64,000 bases of DNA, taken from the NCBI RefSeq assembly GCF_031877795.1, contig NC_133932.1, positions 93,153,994 to 93,217,993 of the forward strand, read 5' to 3'. Source of the stretch: Strix aluco (Eukaryota; Chordata; Aves; Strigiformes; Strigidae). A program made the translations under genes and the position numbers. The notes below the pieces were generated by a model, which was given only the letters and a program-made list of their open reading frames with translations, searched no databases and was not told the origin of the DNA. This document shows positions 1-12,800 of this stretch, one piece after another (positions within the stretch are counted from its first letter, which is position 1; each line of letters starts with the position of its first letter).

Positions 1-3000
1 AGGTAAACCATGTGCTGTCCCTGTTTTTTTCCTGGCTATTTTTTGCTGTCAAACTGTATAATGGTCCTCTCTGTCCATTTTTCCAGTGAAAATCTTTTGA
101 AAGAGAAGTATTTTGGCATTTTGATTTGCATAAAAATGCCTGTCTTCATTTCCCTGAAAATATAAACTGAGGATGTTAACTTTTCCTTCACAAGATCAAT
201 CAATATGGATGTCTTATTACAAAAACACAACCAGAGGAGTAGCATTTGAAATCTTAGGAGCTACAATTGATGTGTGTCAGCATCATAATTTCTGCTAATT
301 TGAACATTAATACCATAATTTTATCTTTAATTTCTGCTAGTTTTTTAAATTTCTGCTAATTTTAAATTACAGTTTCATGATAAATCCAGATGTTGTGTAC
401 AGGCTTGGAACTCAGCTGCTGTATCTGCTTTACTGTAATTTAACATCACTTTCTGTCTTCCAGAGCCTTAACACTTTCCTCACCAGAAGTTCGTTTCCAC
501 ATGGACAGTGAAACTCATGATCCTATTGATCTGCAGACTAAGGAGCTCAAGTATGCGGTTTATTTTCCTCAATTAGTTAATTCGGGGCAGGGATCACATT
601 AAAGACATGTTTAAGTAGCAACATTTAGTTAATAGTATACAAAATTCTTATAATAGTGCAGGACAATCATAGAATTACAGAATGATCTGGGTTGGAAGGG
701 ACTTTTAAAGATCGTCTAGTCCAAAGCCTCCTTCCATGGGCAGGGACATCTTTCACTAGATCAGGTTGTTCAAAGCCTCGTCCAGCCTGGCCTTGAACAC
801 TTCCAATGATGGGGCATCCAACACTTCTCTGGGCAAGCTGGTCCTAGAAAAGAGAATTCCCCTGGATTCTACTGCGCTACTTATGAAGCAAGTTTTGAAC
901 TGTGTGCTTCATATATGAATTTAAGTCTTTACTACTGTTTCAAAGGAGCACTAAGGTCCAAACTCTACATCCTACTGGCTTCTCTGTGATACTCTTCTTC
1001 TACGGTATTAGCAAAGGAGAGAAAGTAGAGCTTACTGAAACCTTAACATGCGCAGAGTAATACAGATAATCTCACTGAGTTCTAGAAACGCAGCTACTGA
1101 TTCAGTTTTTGAAGATAAAATACTTTCTCTCATACTACTAAGTGTAGATTCTAGCACAGAAACTTCATTATGTATACTGTCACAACACCATGTTATGGTG
1201 TACAACATGGTGCTTTCAAACAATATGCACAATATTTGAACAGTACTCTTAGGAAGAAATCAAGAGGCTTATCTGTTGGTCTTTTGGAGCATTTTTCTTT
1301 AATTTGTTATTCCAGAATATTTTAGGTTTTTATCTTCCAACTCAATATTTTAAACTTAAATATTATGGTTTTAGTCTTAAAAAGGTTGGCCTAATTGTCT
1401 AAGTGTTCAAAACCACTAGTTATATAATATTGTTATGATGGTGGAATGTTTCTTCATTAGACACTCAAAGTAAATACATAGTTTAATGCTTTTCTAACAG
1501 TATAAAATATTTTATGTTGATAGAGAAACAAATTCAATGGTTGAAGAGTTCATGTTGCTTGCCAATGTCTCTGTGGCACAAAAAATTTACGAAGAGTTCC
1601 CGGAGTTTGCCTTGCTCCGGAAACACCCTGCTCCTCCCCCATCAAATTATGACATCCTAGTGAAGGCTGCAAAGTCCAAGGCAAGTTTTTACCATGCTAA
1701 TTAAGTTAATTAATTATAAAAAACTGTGTTTTTTCTTGGGCCATTTACCCAAGAATAAGTGTTGGAAAGCAGTATTGTGAAAGTATTTTGAAAGCTACAC
1801 TTCGAAATTGCTGGTACTTCTAGCAAGATAACTGTACCTCTAGGTGAAAGGAAGAATCTTGTGCTTTTAAAACACTTTCTTAGGTAAAGAAAGCAAATCA
1901 GTCTTCAAGCGTTTAGTATTGTTAACTCTTGTGTGCTGTGCCTGTTTCTCCTCTCCAAGCCAGGAGTGATTTTTGAGCCAGTTTTTGGATTCAGATCACG
2001 TAAGTTATTGATGTAGTTAACAATTGGTCAGTCACATCAAATAACGTCTCTCTTAAAGTCAGGAAGTGAGAAAATGTGTTCGTAAGTGTTGATAGTTTCC
2101 ATCCTCTCCTTAGATCAGCTAGAGGTTAATTTAGCCTGATTTAATTAATAAATCTGAACTTTTAACTTTCTAGTCATAGTGATGTGCATTCAAATTTCCT
2201 TTCCCTTCAAGTCTTTCTGCCCTAACCCCCCTTTTTTTTTCCTAGCGCAAGAGAAAAACTCCCAAATTCTACCAGTGTAAGATTAATAGACAAGCCCAAA
2301 CCCAGCCCATTTTGTCTTCCACTGCTATAAAACTGAAATAATGATAATTATTTCATTTGTACTTGGAAAATTATTTTTAAACTACCATTTTATTTGGAAA
2401 CCTAAATTCCTGTGCATAGACATTCATTTAATAAACCGAAGTGGCTTTTCACTACTCTGACACAACCATCACAATTAGGTATTAATATGCTATATTTTTG
2501 TTACACTTCTAAAAAATGCATTTTACCATAATACATATGGCATAATTTGATCTCTAGATCTTATTTTGTTGTCAGTGGTGTACATGAAGGAAATAACATT
2601 CAACTGATCATGTGATGAAAACTTACTTTGTGTGACTGGAAGTTAAAAATGCATGATGTTTTTTCACACTACCTGAATTTTTATCAGGGAACAAAATGTC
2701 ATACAGTACTAGTTTTACAAATCACTTTGCCAAGTATAAGTTTTAATAATTTTGTGGAGGAAGTACAAGGTCAGTTACTGCTTATGTTGTGCTTGGATGA
2801 GAATCTTTGTGTGGCATAAATACTTTTTTTTTTTTCATACCCCTTCTGATTGATTTTTTTCCATCCCTTGATTGCATAAAAGGAAATAAACAACTTGTTA
2901 GCATAAAGTGTTTCCTAGTTCTGAATGGATGTCTCTTCTGAATTCCTAGGCTACTGACTTGGCTTTTCATTTTTTGCATAGAGCACTAGTAATAATGAGG

Positions 3001-6000
3001 GAGGGACCTGTGCATGGGTGGATTTTTGGTTTTGTAATAGTGGCATTCCGGTAGGTCATTAGGTGTGACATCTGTGCCAGTTGCTAAGATTAGCTGTTAA
3101 ATTTCTGCTTATACTCTGTTAATATTTGCTAGTAATACCTGACTATTTTTTCTTCCCTCCTTTCAGAATTTGGAAATTAAGACAGATTCAGCAAAGGCTT
3201 TAGCTGAATCATTAGACAAAGCTGGCTCTCCTACGTTCCCCTATCTAAATACACTGTTGCGAATTTTGGCCACTCGCTGCATGATGCAAGCTGTTTATTT
3301 CTGCTCTGGAATGGATAATGATTTTCATCACTATGGTTTAGCCTCACCTATTTATACCCACTTTACCTCACCAATTAGAAGGTACTTTTATTTTATGAAA
3401 GTTTCAGAGAACAACAATATGTGATTTATTTGTGAAGAAATTCTATTTTAAATTGTGGTGTTGTCCATTTAAAACAAAATACTGTTTCTGTTCAGCTTTA
3501 GATTTCAATTGAAACAGCAGTGGCTTTACATGGTGATCTGTCTTCATGTAAGCTCCCAGGTTCATTCTCTATGACTCCTAAGGTCTAATAAAATGTTTTA
3601 AAATGACTCATAAAATTAAGAGAAATACACCCCTAATGCATATCTCTGGCATAGAAATGCACTTTGGGATCAGTTAGCATTATATAAGTCAACCAGAGAC
3701 TGAGGTAGTTTGGCCAGTCATTTTTCAGGTGGAAGCTGTGTTTAAGTTTGGAGGATATGAAAACATTGCTAAATTTGAAACTTGCTGTTGTAGCTGTTGC
3801 ACTGTAATGAAATCATAAATCTTGGAAAATGGGGGGGTATTTTTCTTTTTAACCAAGATCTAAATTTTGAGGAAAATAATTGTCACCATATTTTGCTCCT
3901 TAGAAACATTTCAAGTGAAATGTCTTATAGGTGTATTAAAATTCCTATGCATTTGTGTGGATAATTTGTGGAGCTTCTAAGAGTCCTAATAGTAAATTTT
4001 AGTTGCCTACAGATGTGTGACAAAGTTCCTGGCTGCAGTTCTACTGAAAGTTATGTAACAATAAGTTCAAGTGCGATGATGCTTTGCAGATCGATGGCAT
4101 TGAAATACCATTCTACGCTAAATTTGTCTAGTTCATCGGAAAGGGAAGAGGGAGTGGCTTAAGCTGCCATGGTGAAACATCATTCTTTAGTACAAAAATA
4201 AAATTTCGTTTCTTCTTTGTAAGCATTCAACAATACAGGCTCTCTTAGTAGAATTTAGTACAGAATTTATCTTAGAAAATAGCATAATACACTCTGCAGA
4301 GTCAGAATGGATCTTTGGTCAGCAAAGAGAGTGATTCTGAATTAATACAGGGAGTTACCAGCAGATCATCATTGTTACAAAATCTTTTTGATCTATAAGA
4401 TTCATAAAAACGAAATTATATTTAGAATTGGGGTTTGGGTTGGTTTTTTTTTTAAAAGTACGTTTTGATATGTCATATAATCTTATCTTTTCAGGTATGC
4501 TGACATTATAGTCCATCGACTTTTGGCAGTGGCCATAGGAGCAGACAGTACTTACCCAGAACTTACAGATAAGCATAAACTAGCAGATATGTGTAAAAAT
4601 CTCAATTACCGACATAAAATGGCTCAATACGCACAAAGAGCATCTGTTGCATTCCATACACAGGTAAGTAGTTTTGAAATGTCAGGATTAACTATGGACA
4701 ATTTGTGTTGATTTTGAAGGAAGGGTGGGAACACTGAGTTTTGCTTTGTAGGGCAAAACCGAGCAAGTCTGCAGGAATGATTAAGAATGAAGGCTGCTCC
4801 TGTGAAGAAAGGCGTCAACGTTGCATAGCTGGTTCTGAAAACATTAGAATAATGGCATTTTGAGGATTCTTTTTACTTCTTTTTTATAAATGCGATGAAT
4901 GCTTAATACTATAGTAATGTTATAAACCATTCATGGGATTTTTTTTAATCTTCTTTCATTATATGGTGTGTAATTATCACTAAGTATAGATTTGTATTTA
5001 AATGTTTTTATTTTTTTAAGCCAGTATACTTGTAGTCCAAAAGAGAACATTCTTGTGCTTTTTTTTCTTATTCATGTATTTTACTTTTGTTACAGCTGTT
5101 CTTCAAAAACAAAGGAATAGTGAATGAAGATGCATATATATTATTTGTAAGAAAAAATGCAGTTGTGGTTCTGATTCCCAAGTATGGGTTAGAAGGAACA
5201 GTCTTCTTTGAAGAAAAAGGTAAACCAACACTAAGACTGGATTACAACAATGAGGTATGTTTTCTAAGGTTTATAAGCTTTGTCTTAAATGCCTTTATTT
5301 TTTGATTTGGTAAATGAGCAGAATGACTATAATCTATTATAGTTGGATTTAGAAGGGTAGGAGAGGCTTTTCTAAATGCAAGTTTATTAATCTGTACTAG
5401 TAGTAGTGCCACTGTGGTTTTTGTAAGTCCAAATAAACAGGTTCTGACAGAAATTGGTTTCTGTAATAGATACTACTAATATCTAATTATCAGAGTAAAT
5501 ACCACAAAAATGTATATACCACATATTATGACACGCTGAACACTCAGGACAGTAATTTTGTGTTCCTTTTTACTGACACATACCACTAATAATTTCCTAC
5601 AAAAATATTTTTATAAAAACATTGTAAGCAGTGAGTTTTTATACGAAATACAGTGAGTATTTATACAAAATTTGAACTTACAGGTACCGTCACTTACTGT
5701 GGAAGACACAACATTACATGTATTTGATAAAGTTAAAGTGAACATTATGTTAGATGCTTCCAACATCCAACATCAGAAAATTCGGATGGTGTTGGTAGAA
5801 CCAAAGGTAAGCTACAAGGTTTGTGATTCATAGAAACATATTATCCTTCAGTAATCTTAAAAACTCAGCATACGGTAAAATTGAAATTTAAGGCAGAAGA
5901 AAAAAATGATTTAGCAGCAGATTGTAGCGATTGCTCCATATCTGCTCTCAATAAAACACAGGTCTGCTTTCACTGGCTGTTGAAAAGAACAGAGGGTTCT

Positions 6001-9000
6001 AAATTAAATTTCCCTTCTGGGCCCATCAGGGATATTTCCACTGATGGGAAAGATGATGATTTGCTGAAGTAATATCTTTTGAATTTCACGGTTCTATAAT
6101 CAAATCTCCCTTTTGAAAATCTGCCAAAACTCAGTAGGATCTTCTTTTTGCTCCAATAAATTACAGTGTAACTGTGATGGGTAGCTCAGAAGGAAACTCT
6201 GTATAATTGCTGGCTGTAAATGGCAGTCCTTTCTTACAACTTCCACAATATAAAAATTCTCTCTGGATAATGTTGTAAGAACTGTAATGTCCTAATAACT
6301 GTGTCTCTGGTCTTAAGACTTTTCAATTCTACCTGCTTAGTGCATCTGGGACACTGGGATTTTCACCTGGTCTCACACCTCAGGCCTGCTGAGTATTTTG
6401 CATGCTGTTACAAGGTTGTGTACTTTCATACAGTTACATTTGACTTTTGTGGTAAACAGATGATTGCAGTAATTCAGTATCCATAATGATGGAGGAAAAA
6501 GAAAACCCAAAATAAGCAAGAGTTCCTTGTTGTTTATACAAACATTGTTATTTCTTTTTTCTGAGAAATCTGTTTCCAAACACATGTAACCATTCTGATC
6601 TTTGAGCTGTTCTATCAGCTTGAGTTGAAGGCAATCCTCATGATTTTAAAAAACGGGAGTAGATAATGAAATCTGTAGTAGAAGGAAACCTTGCATCCTG
6701 CTGTGCATTCACATGCTGAGCTGCCCACTGCTTGTGCTCACCAGATAGTGTTTGTCAGAGCTGCTGTTGTGGGTATAACTCAGGGACATGTCTGTTGCAA
6801 TGACACCAGTCCCCGAGGGACATGCTTTGTTCATTGAAAATAGTCACAAAGTAAGGCTAATACAAGCTGATTTTTTTTTTTTTTCTTTTCCCCTCCCCTT
6901 CCCTTCTTGTACTTAATAAATTTCTGTGAAGGTCCTTGTTCTATAGTGAAGCCAATATTATAATTTTAGCTTATCCCTTGGTACAGGAATGGCTGTCCTG
7001 GTTAATCCAAAATACTGTGTCATCCTAAACATGTTACTAGTTAGTCCTCCTTCCTGGTAAGGAATGAGTATATAGGAGTAAGATGCACATACGGTGATCA
7101 TTCCCTTTGTGTCCATTCCAAGCTTCCAGCAATTTACAGCTTAAATACTGTCTCACCCAGAGGTACACATCTTCATGTTCAGTAGATAGTCTTGTTCTGT
7201 GAATTGGTTTAATCACTTCTTTTCCCAGCTTACACTTCTGACTCCCACAGTATCTTCTACCAGTGAGCTGCACTGCTCACTGTGTATAAAAAAAGTACTT
7301 AACCTTTTGTTTGTTTGAAGCATGATGCCTAGTACTGTTACTTGATGACATACTGCATTTCCTACACTGTGAAAAATAGTCTTTTATTCCTGTTCACCAT
7401 TCCCATGCCACTCAACTCTATATACTTCTATTACCCACTATGTTAGTTCCTGCTTTTCTGGAAACTATTTCATATCTTTGATCTTCCTCATCACCTTTAT
7501 GTTTTTGTAGTTCTGTTATACGATTTCTTTGAGCTGGAACAGAAGCATGTGCATGATTCTGAATGTGAGTGTGCCATAGATCCATACAGGATCACACACG
7601 TAGAGCTACATACCGGTTTTGTTGTGTTGTGTTCAGTGGGAACACTTCGCATCATCTTTCTTTCCTTCTAGTATCAAGACCGGTTTTAAGCAGTGAGTTT
7701 ATACACACCAACAGTTGCTAGCAGACGGTTTTACAGTTGCTTTTAGAACAGAACAGTGTCTAGTCCTGGTGCTGTTAGTGTTCTTCTTGCCAGTTTGTTC
7801 TAAACCTTTTTTTCATGATTGTCATTCATAGCAGTTTTCTTGATGTTGGTCTTAATTTTCTTGAGTGCTTCAAATACACTCTGATTACCTGTTTTTCATG
7901 CCTGCTTTAGGCTTCTACTATTGTCAAGCCATCCATTGATGGAGGAACAAGGAAGAATTTCCTGCCTCTCACTTTGAGAATTTTTATTATTGTTCCTCAG
8001 TCTTTTGGGCTTGTTTGTTTACCTTAATTTTGCACTTATTTCTTCATTTGGACAAGATTTTCATTTAAAGGATGTCTGTTGACTTGTAATACTATCATGC
8101 TACTGACTTTTTTTAACCGTTCTCTTGAAATTCTGTTGATAAATGGCATATTCTTACTCAAAGTCTTTTTAAACTCCATCTTGCTCCTGAAAGCATTTTA
8201 CCTTTTTGCAACCCCCTTTAATAAAATCTTTGTTAAATTCCTTATTGCTGATGTAATGCATTTTAAGCTTTGGTGGTTTTCTATTTCTACCATGGTGCTG
8301 CATTTTGAGTGAGTACACTAAAATCAGTATTAAAGGGATGGTCCTGTGGGTAACCTCTTGAGCAGGGTTCTCAGGCAAGAGTTGCTTCTCCCTTTTTAGT
8401 CAGAGAACCCATGACTAGTTGCTCCAAGTAACAGGCCTTTTTGGCACCTAGAAACCTAGACTCTGTCTTGAGCCTTCTTGTGACATTTACTCATTGAAGA
8501 TAACTTATTGTTAATATGTTACCTGTTCTCACAGCCTCTCCAATACTCCTTAGTATGTCATCATCATCGCCATCCTAATTAGCTGACCAAAAACGGCAGT
8601 GGGTTTAATTACAGCATAGTACTGTGGTGGGTTTAATTACAGCATAGGTGCCCATGTTACTCTAGTACAACTAAATGACTCTTCTAGTGATGTATGCTGT
8701 TGTTGCTTTCACATAATTCATAACCTGGTCTGAAAGCCCTTGTGATCAGCTTCCTTGCATCAAGCTTCCACAGTGTCCATTACTTTCTGTAATCAGCCAT
8801 TACCATTTGCCCACAGATTTCAAGTGTAGAGGAGCATTCATGGGTCTGATCTTGGTCCATTGTTCTATGAACCCTACTTCAATGAGCTGTATTTCATTGT
8901 AGCCTGCTTCACTCTTCTCTGCTTGAATGCCTCTCATTTCCATGTTACCAAAGAAAGCCAAGCATGCTTCTTGATGACCTTTCCTTTGGGACAAGTCATT

Positions 9001-9643
9001 CTCTGGAAGCATACAGGCTCTACTCCATTCTTGTTCCTTGCTTTAGAAGTCTGTTTTCCACTTATTTCAAAAGTTTTTCCAGTTTCTACGAAAGCTAAAT
9101 GCCTTTTTGCTATGCCATGTCCCCCCTGACAGGGCCTCTGCTTGACAGGAGCAGCACTTCAGCAAACACTGCAGTGGTGATTGTTCTAACAGCAAACTGA
9201 AAATCATTAGGTTAAGACCCCTTTTCACCTCTCATTCATACCCCCTGTCTACCCCTTTGCCAAAAGTACCCATTTGCTTCAGTATGGCAGACAGCTGAAA
9301 AGGCAGCATAGAATCTGTTGCAAAAAACCTGCTGGCAGGTTCGAAGGGCTGCTGCTTGGATTACCCTTAGCTTTTTCCAGCTTTTACTTGAGCATTCTCG
9401 CTGTGATTGTTACATGATGGTGGACACTCCTAGATGACTAACAATTTTCTGATGTTGACATAGTGTTTGTAAAAGGTCCATACAAGTAAACTGAAGTTTT
9501 ATCAGGATAGTATAAGCTAAAATTAAGTGTTCTGACTTCTAATTCATTTCTTACTGTAGGTACTGGGAAATGATGTGCCTGCAAACCTGTCTACAGAGAT
9601 AAGCAGCAAGAATGAACCGCAGAAGAAGAAAAAGAAGCTATGA
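1..9643 (+). CDS. DIS3: DIS3 exosome exoribonuclease, 3' part (7 coding exons)
   Basis: DIS3 (Rrp44) is the processive 3'-5' hydrolytic exoribonuclease of the nuclear RNA exosome. The coding pieces seen are 464-550, 1524-1680, 3167-3381, 4495-4663, 5096-5254, 5684-5806 and 9560-9643. They join in one frame to 330 residues plus stop, about the last third of the usual ~958-residue protein. The order is: end of the RNB nuclease domain with the RNase II family signature ([13 protein letters not shown], split across the third and fourth exons), then a C-terminal S1-type RNA-binding segment (fifth and sixth exons), then a lysine-rich tail. The PIN domain, cold-shock domains and RNB active-site aspartates lie upstream of the window. 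Bases 1-2 (AG before GTAAAC) may be the end of the preceding exon, since AG plus the first A of the next exon makes an Arg codon. The intron after the second exon uses a GC donor. The gene converges on BORA. Confidence 0.95.
464..550 (+). CDS. DIS3: DIS3 coding exon a
   Basis: The acceptor is TCTTCCAG and the donor is AA|GTATGC. The first base completes a codon begun upstream; the reading then runs [11 protein letters not shown] and ends DLQTKEL plus two bases of a Lys codon. It lies inside the RNB domain. Confidence 0.9.
666..846 (-). mobile_element. Avian CR1 LINE, 5'-truncated copy
   Basis: Read on the - strand this is the 3' end of an avian CR1. On the + strand it shows the reverse complement: the ATCATAGAAT tail at 667, GGTTGGAAGGGAC, CCATGGGCAGGGACA and CAGCCTGGCCTTGAACACTT. 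It lies in the first DIS3 intron of the window, antisense to the gene. Only the last ~180 bp remain, as is usual for CR1. Confidence 0.9.
1524..1680 (+). CDS. DIS3: DIS3 coding exon b (followed by a GC donor)
   Basis: The acceptor is TTGATAG; the first A completes the Lys codon from the previous exon, then [16 protein letters not shown] follows. The reading ends KAAKSK at 1680, directly before GCAAGT. Only this junction keeps frame with the next exon (NLEIKT), so the intron is of the GC-AG class. The PAPPPSNY stretch is typical of DIS3. Confidence 0.92.
3167..3381 (+). CDS. DIS3: DIS3 coding exon c (RNB core motif)
   Basis: The acceptor is TTTCAG and the donor is AG|GTACTT. It encodes [15 protein letters not shown], then [16 protein letters not shown], then most of the RNase II signature ending HFTSPIR. 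The last Arg codon is split across the intron. Confidence 0.96.
4495..4663 (+). CDS. DIS3: DIS3 coding exon d
   Basis: The acceptor is TTTTCAG and the donor is CAG|GTAAGT. The first G completes the Arg codon, then [15 protein letters not shown] finishes the RNase II signature. The exon ends [10 protein letters not shown] in phase 0. Confidence 0.96.
5096..5254 (+). CDS. DIS3: DIS3 coding exon e (S1 domain start)
   Basis: The acceptor is GTTACAG and the donor is GAG|GTATGT. The 53 codons include [19 protein letters not shown] and [14 protein letters not shown], which is the beta-rich start of the C-terminal S1-type RNA-binding domain. Confidence 0.95.
5684..5806 (+). CDS. DIS3: DIS3 coding exon f
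   Basis: The acceptor is CTTACAG and the donor is AAAG|GTAAGC. The 41 codons run [19 protein letters not shown] and end RMVLVEPK. This continues the S1 domain and is in phase 0 at both ends. Confidence 0.95.
5807..9559. other. DIS3: Long last intron of DIS3
   Basis: This 3.75-kb GT-AG intron has T-rich tracts (for example 6871-6890) and no ORF that looks real. Between about 7,040 and 9,300 the - strand has several short open stretches that hint at a decayed retroposed or transposon sequence, but I cannot name the family. Confidence 0.5.
9560..9643 (+). CDS. DIS3: DIS3 last coding exon and stop
   Basis: The acceptor is TTACTGTAG after a 3.75-kb intron. It encodes 27 residues ending in a basic tail (QKKKKKL) and a TGA stop. 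Basic C-termini are known in vertebrate DIS3; a role in nuclear location is an inference. Confidence 0.93.
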   Translation, partial: VLGNDVPANLSTEISSKNEPQKKKKKL

Positions 9644-9890
9644 AAATAGCTGAATAATAGGATTAATATGAAGTCACACATGAATTACTTGGTTTTACTT
9701 ATTTTTTCCCTAGGGGCAAAATGCTAGAAACAGTTTTTGTTTACTTTTAAATACACATTTTAATAATTTGTAAAACTGGCTTTTTAAAAAAGAACTTTTT
9801 ATATGTATGCAGGAGAAAACAGTTTTAAAACAAAGTATGTCTACAGTTTCATCTTGTGGGTGAAAAATAAATGTTTCTGCAAAGTAAAGA
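9644..9890 (+). other. DIS3: DIS3 3' UTR with poly(A) signal
   Basis: A canonical AATAAA lies at 9866-9871, about 220 bp after the stop, followed within about 35 bp by GT-rich sequence. The cleavage site should be near 9,885-9,900. Longer isoforms are possible. Confidence 0.65.
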
Positions 9891-9899
9891 GATAGTTGT

Positions 9900-12800
9900 A
9901 GGTTGTTTGTTGGGTTTTTTTGCACAGCTTTAAGTCTATGCAAGAGCTTGACAAAAGTCAGTCCCTTCAGTGCATTCTCTTTAGCACTGCAGAACTGAAA
10001 GAAGTAGTTGTGCTAGGTACTGGTCTTAAGTGCTAACAGAATTTACTCTTGAAACCTAAATTCCAGAGACTCTCACTTTCTTCTGGGAAAATTCTCTTTC
10101 AGACCAGATCAGCTGTGTATATATGCACATGCTATGGAGGTGGAGAGAGAAACCATATCAAAGAAGTGCATTAGTCTTTGTCTTGGACCTTCAGGCAATT
10201 TAAAATCAATGCTTAGCTTCTGATCAACTGCCTTAAAAAGGATGGAAACCATCAGTTTTATTTGTATTAATTACACAAAAATCCACAAATAGCAAGAAGT
10301 TTTGCAGTGATCATTCCAGCTTGTATTGCCAGGATGCTGCCGAGTTAGAATTCTTAGTTGGAATTCTCAAAAAAGCCTCAAGTGTTTTGTGCCTTGAACT
10401 GCACTGTTACAATCAAGCTCCATCACCTGCCTCTGTAGTCATAAAACATGTTTTATGTGCTGTGAGGACTCAAGTAATTTTAGGTGTGCTCCTAGACTCA
10501 GTGCTGAACTCCCACCACAGGGACTTGGAGGTGGTTGCTACTGAATTCGGTAAAAATATCCTCTCAAGTGCTGGGGCTTAGAGTAGTTTTCAGAGACCAG
10601 TTCTGGTGGTGCCAATTTCTAGCTCTCAAAGCCAAGGAACTGCAATTCCACATACTACAGGTGTGTCTCAGAGATCCTTCTTTGAAGAGTTACAGCTCAT
10701 GAAATTCCGCACTAGTCACTCCTCAGCGCTTTCCTTGGGTAATCAGTGGGTCACAGTTGATCAATACATGGTTGTCACTTGGTCATATTGACTCAGCTCC
10801 CTGTCTGCTGTCATTGTAAAGGATTTCATCAGATTTATGAAGTACTTATAAAAGGCATCAAAGGGACACAATTAACATGTTTATTACAATTGTAATAGAA
10901 AACCCCACCCCATAAATGAGACATTTGATTCCTGTCATCACTATTCTAAAAGGCTTTGGAAACTTTAACAATAAAATTTTGTTTCAATAAAAGTGTGCAG
11001 AGCACTGGATCTATTCTCTAATAGACAATTCTAGCACTGTATATTCAGAATTCTAGCACTTCTAATTCAGCACTACATTATAGTAACTGAACCCATTTTT
11101 TTTGTCACTATATCTGAGAGCACAAAAGCCTGCCGAGCTCCTTGCCTGCTCTCGTTCCTGTTCCCCAAGGCCCCCCACCCAAACAACAGACATACATGTG
11201 CCTCCAGCAGCACTCCCATGAAAGATGCTACAAACTAGCAAAAAAAAGGTCAAACATTTTAGGTATAAAAGAAATGTTTTATTCTGTTTCACTACTCACT
11301 TTACAGTGACACATGTTAAAAGGACTCTCATTATTACCTAAATTATTGTAAACAATGACCGTTTTGTGCAATGTGTGCCAACCAATGCAAGTACAACCAG
11401 AGAAACAATGGTCAAATGATTTCCACAATAATTTGCACAGTAGGTTTCTTCTACAAAACAATTACACAAACATAATAAAAATATGCATGTTACCATAAAA
11501 TAAATAATTCCCATCTAATTGAAGACTATAAAACAGGACAGAAAATACAGGCAATCCATTTGGGGTCATCCTTAATTACTCCTCACATTCACTCATTTCT
11601 GCTGTTACTTTTCCCTTACATTTAAGAAAATACTTATACAGGGTGCAATTAAATATTTTAGTGATTATTTTTTATTTGCAAATACTATGAAAGCCTCTGA
11701 TCACTGAACCTATCATGAAGAATAAAAAATTTTATTAAAAAAATAAAACCAAATCTTAATTATACATATCATGCTAAACAGTTCAGAAACAGATCCTAAT
11801 TTGGACCACCCTGCTTCTCATCTTCGCATTTACATTAACATTACTACTATTTTTAGTTATCACACTTGCAAAAATAAATCCTTTGTACAGACCAGAAATC
11901 TGAAATTCACCCTTTCAATTGATTATTGTTAAAGAGAATTATCATGAGAAACAGAATGATGCAAGGTCATAAGTAACTTTCAAATCTCAGACAAGTTGTG
12001 TCTTGCTTTTGAGCTACAAACCTTAACAAGCTAAAGCTAAGAACATTTTGAAAGCCCTACTCAGTAAGTCCATTTTCCAGAAGTCTGTTCATTCCCTACT
12101 TTAGCAAAATTCATCCCCAAAAAGTTACCAATTCAGTGTATTTCCAGCTTTTAGTAGGGCACTGTTTCAAGATCATGATGTAGGTAATTGAGGATGTTAC
12201 GTTCAATTACTGTCATCCAGTATGTGTTACAGAAATATTGATTAAATTGCTACGGAAGTAAAAATCATGCATGTTGTCATCTTTGTTGGTTAGAAATCTG
12301 AAGTAATTTTTTAAGTTATTATTTCTGCAATGTGAGAACTAAAACCAAATTATGCTTTATTAATGATGTAGAAGTTTCCCTTTTTAAGTGTATTTTTCAG
12401 AAAGCCTTCACTGGTGATTTATTAATGAAAATATTTTAAGAACTGTTCTATCCATACAAGGCTTGCACACAAGTCTCAGATCTAGCACACTGCTTTTTAA
12501 TGCCATGCAATTCTGTTCATACCAACCCCTTTTGAGATTTTTAAAAAAAATGTCCATTGCCTTCAAATTTAGGTCTGACCAACCATTTCAGGCTTAGTGT
12601 AACAATAGCTACTCATCAGCCACAGTTTATCACTTTGGTATGAGCTTTTCTGTGGGCTGTGGAATAGAATAGGAAGCAGAACTTGCATCCCATATCCTGC
12701 CACTGGATATCCTATAAAGAAAGACTCCACCTTGAGCACATACTAGAATGGACTTTTCTTTTTGATGAATCCAACAAAGCTTACTTCAGAGCTCTACAAA

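Noticed and set aside
3380-3424. DIS3 exon c reading on into the intron
   Set aside because: The open frame continues past the donor for only 14 codons to a stop. The AG|GTACTT donor and the frame join to the next exon show it is intron.
7037-9300. Possible antisense retrocopy or transposon in the last DIS3 intron
   Set aside because: Several - strand stretches look coding-like (near 7,040-7,270, 8,170-8,380 and 8,800-9,010), and 7,100-7,180 resembles the end of an amniote repeat. I could not join them in order or name a family. A RepeatMasker or BLASTX run would settle it.
10321-10581. 86-codon ORF after DIS3
   Set aside because: No similarity to known proteins, no splice or start context. 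Probably chance ORF in the intergenic spacer.
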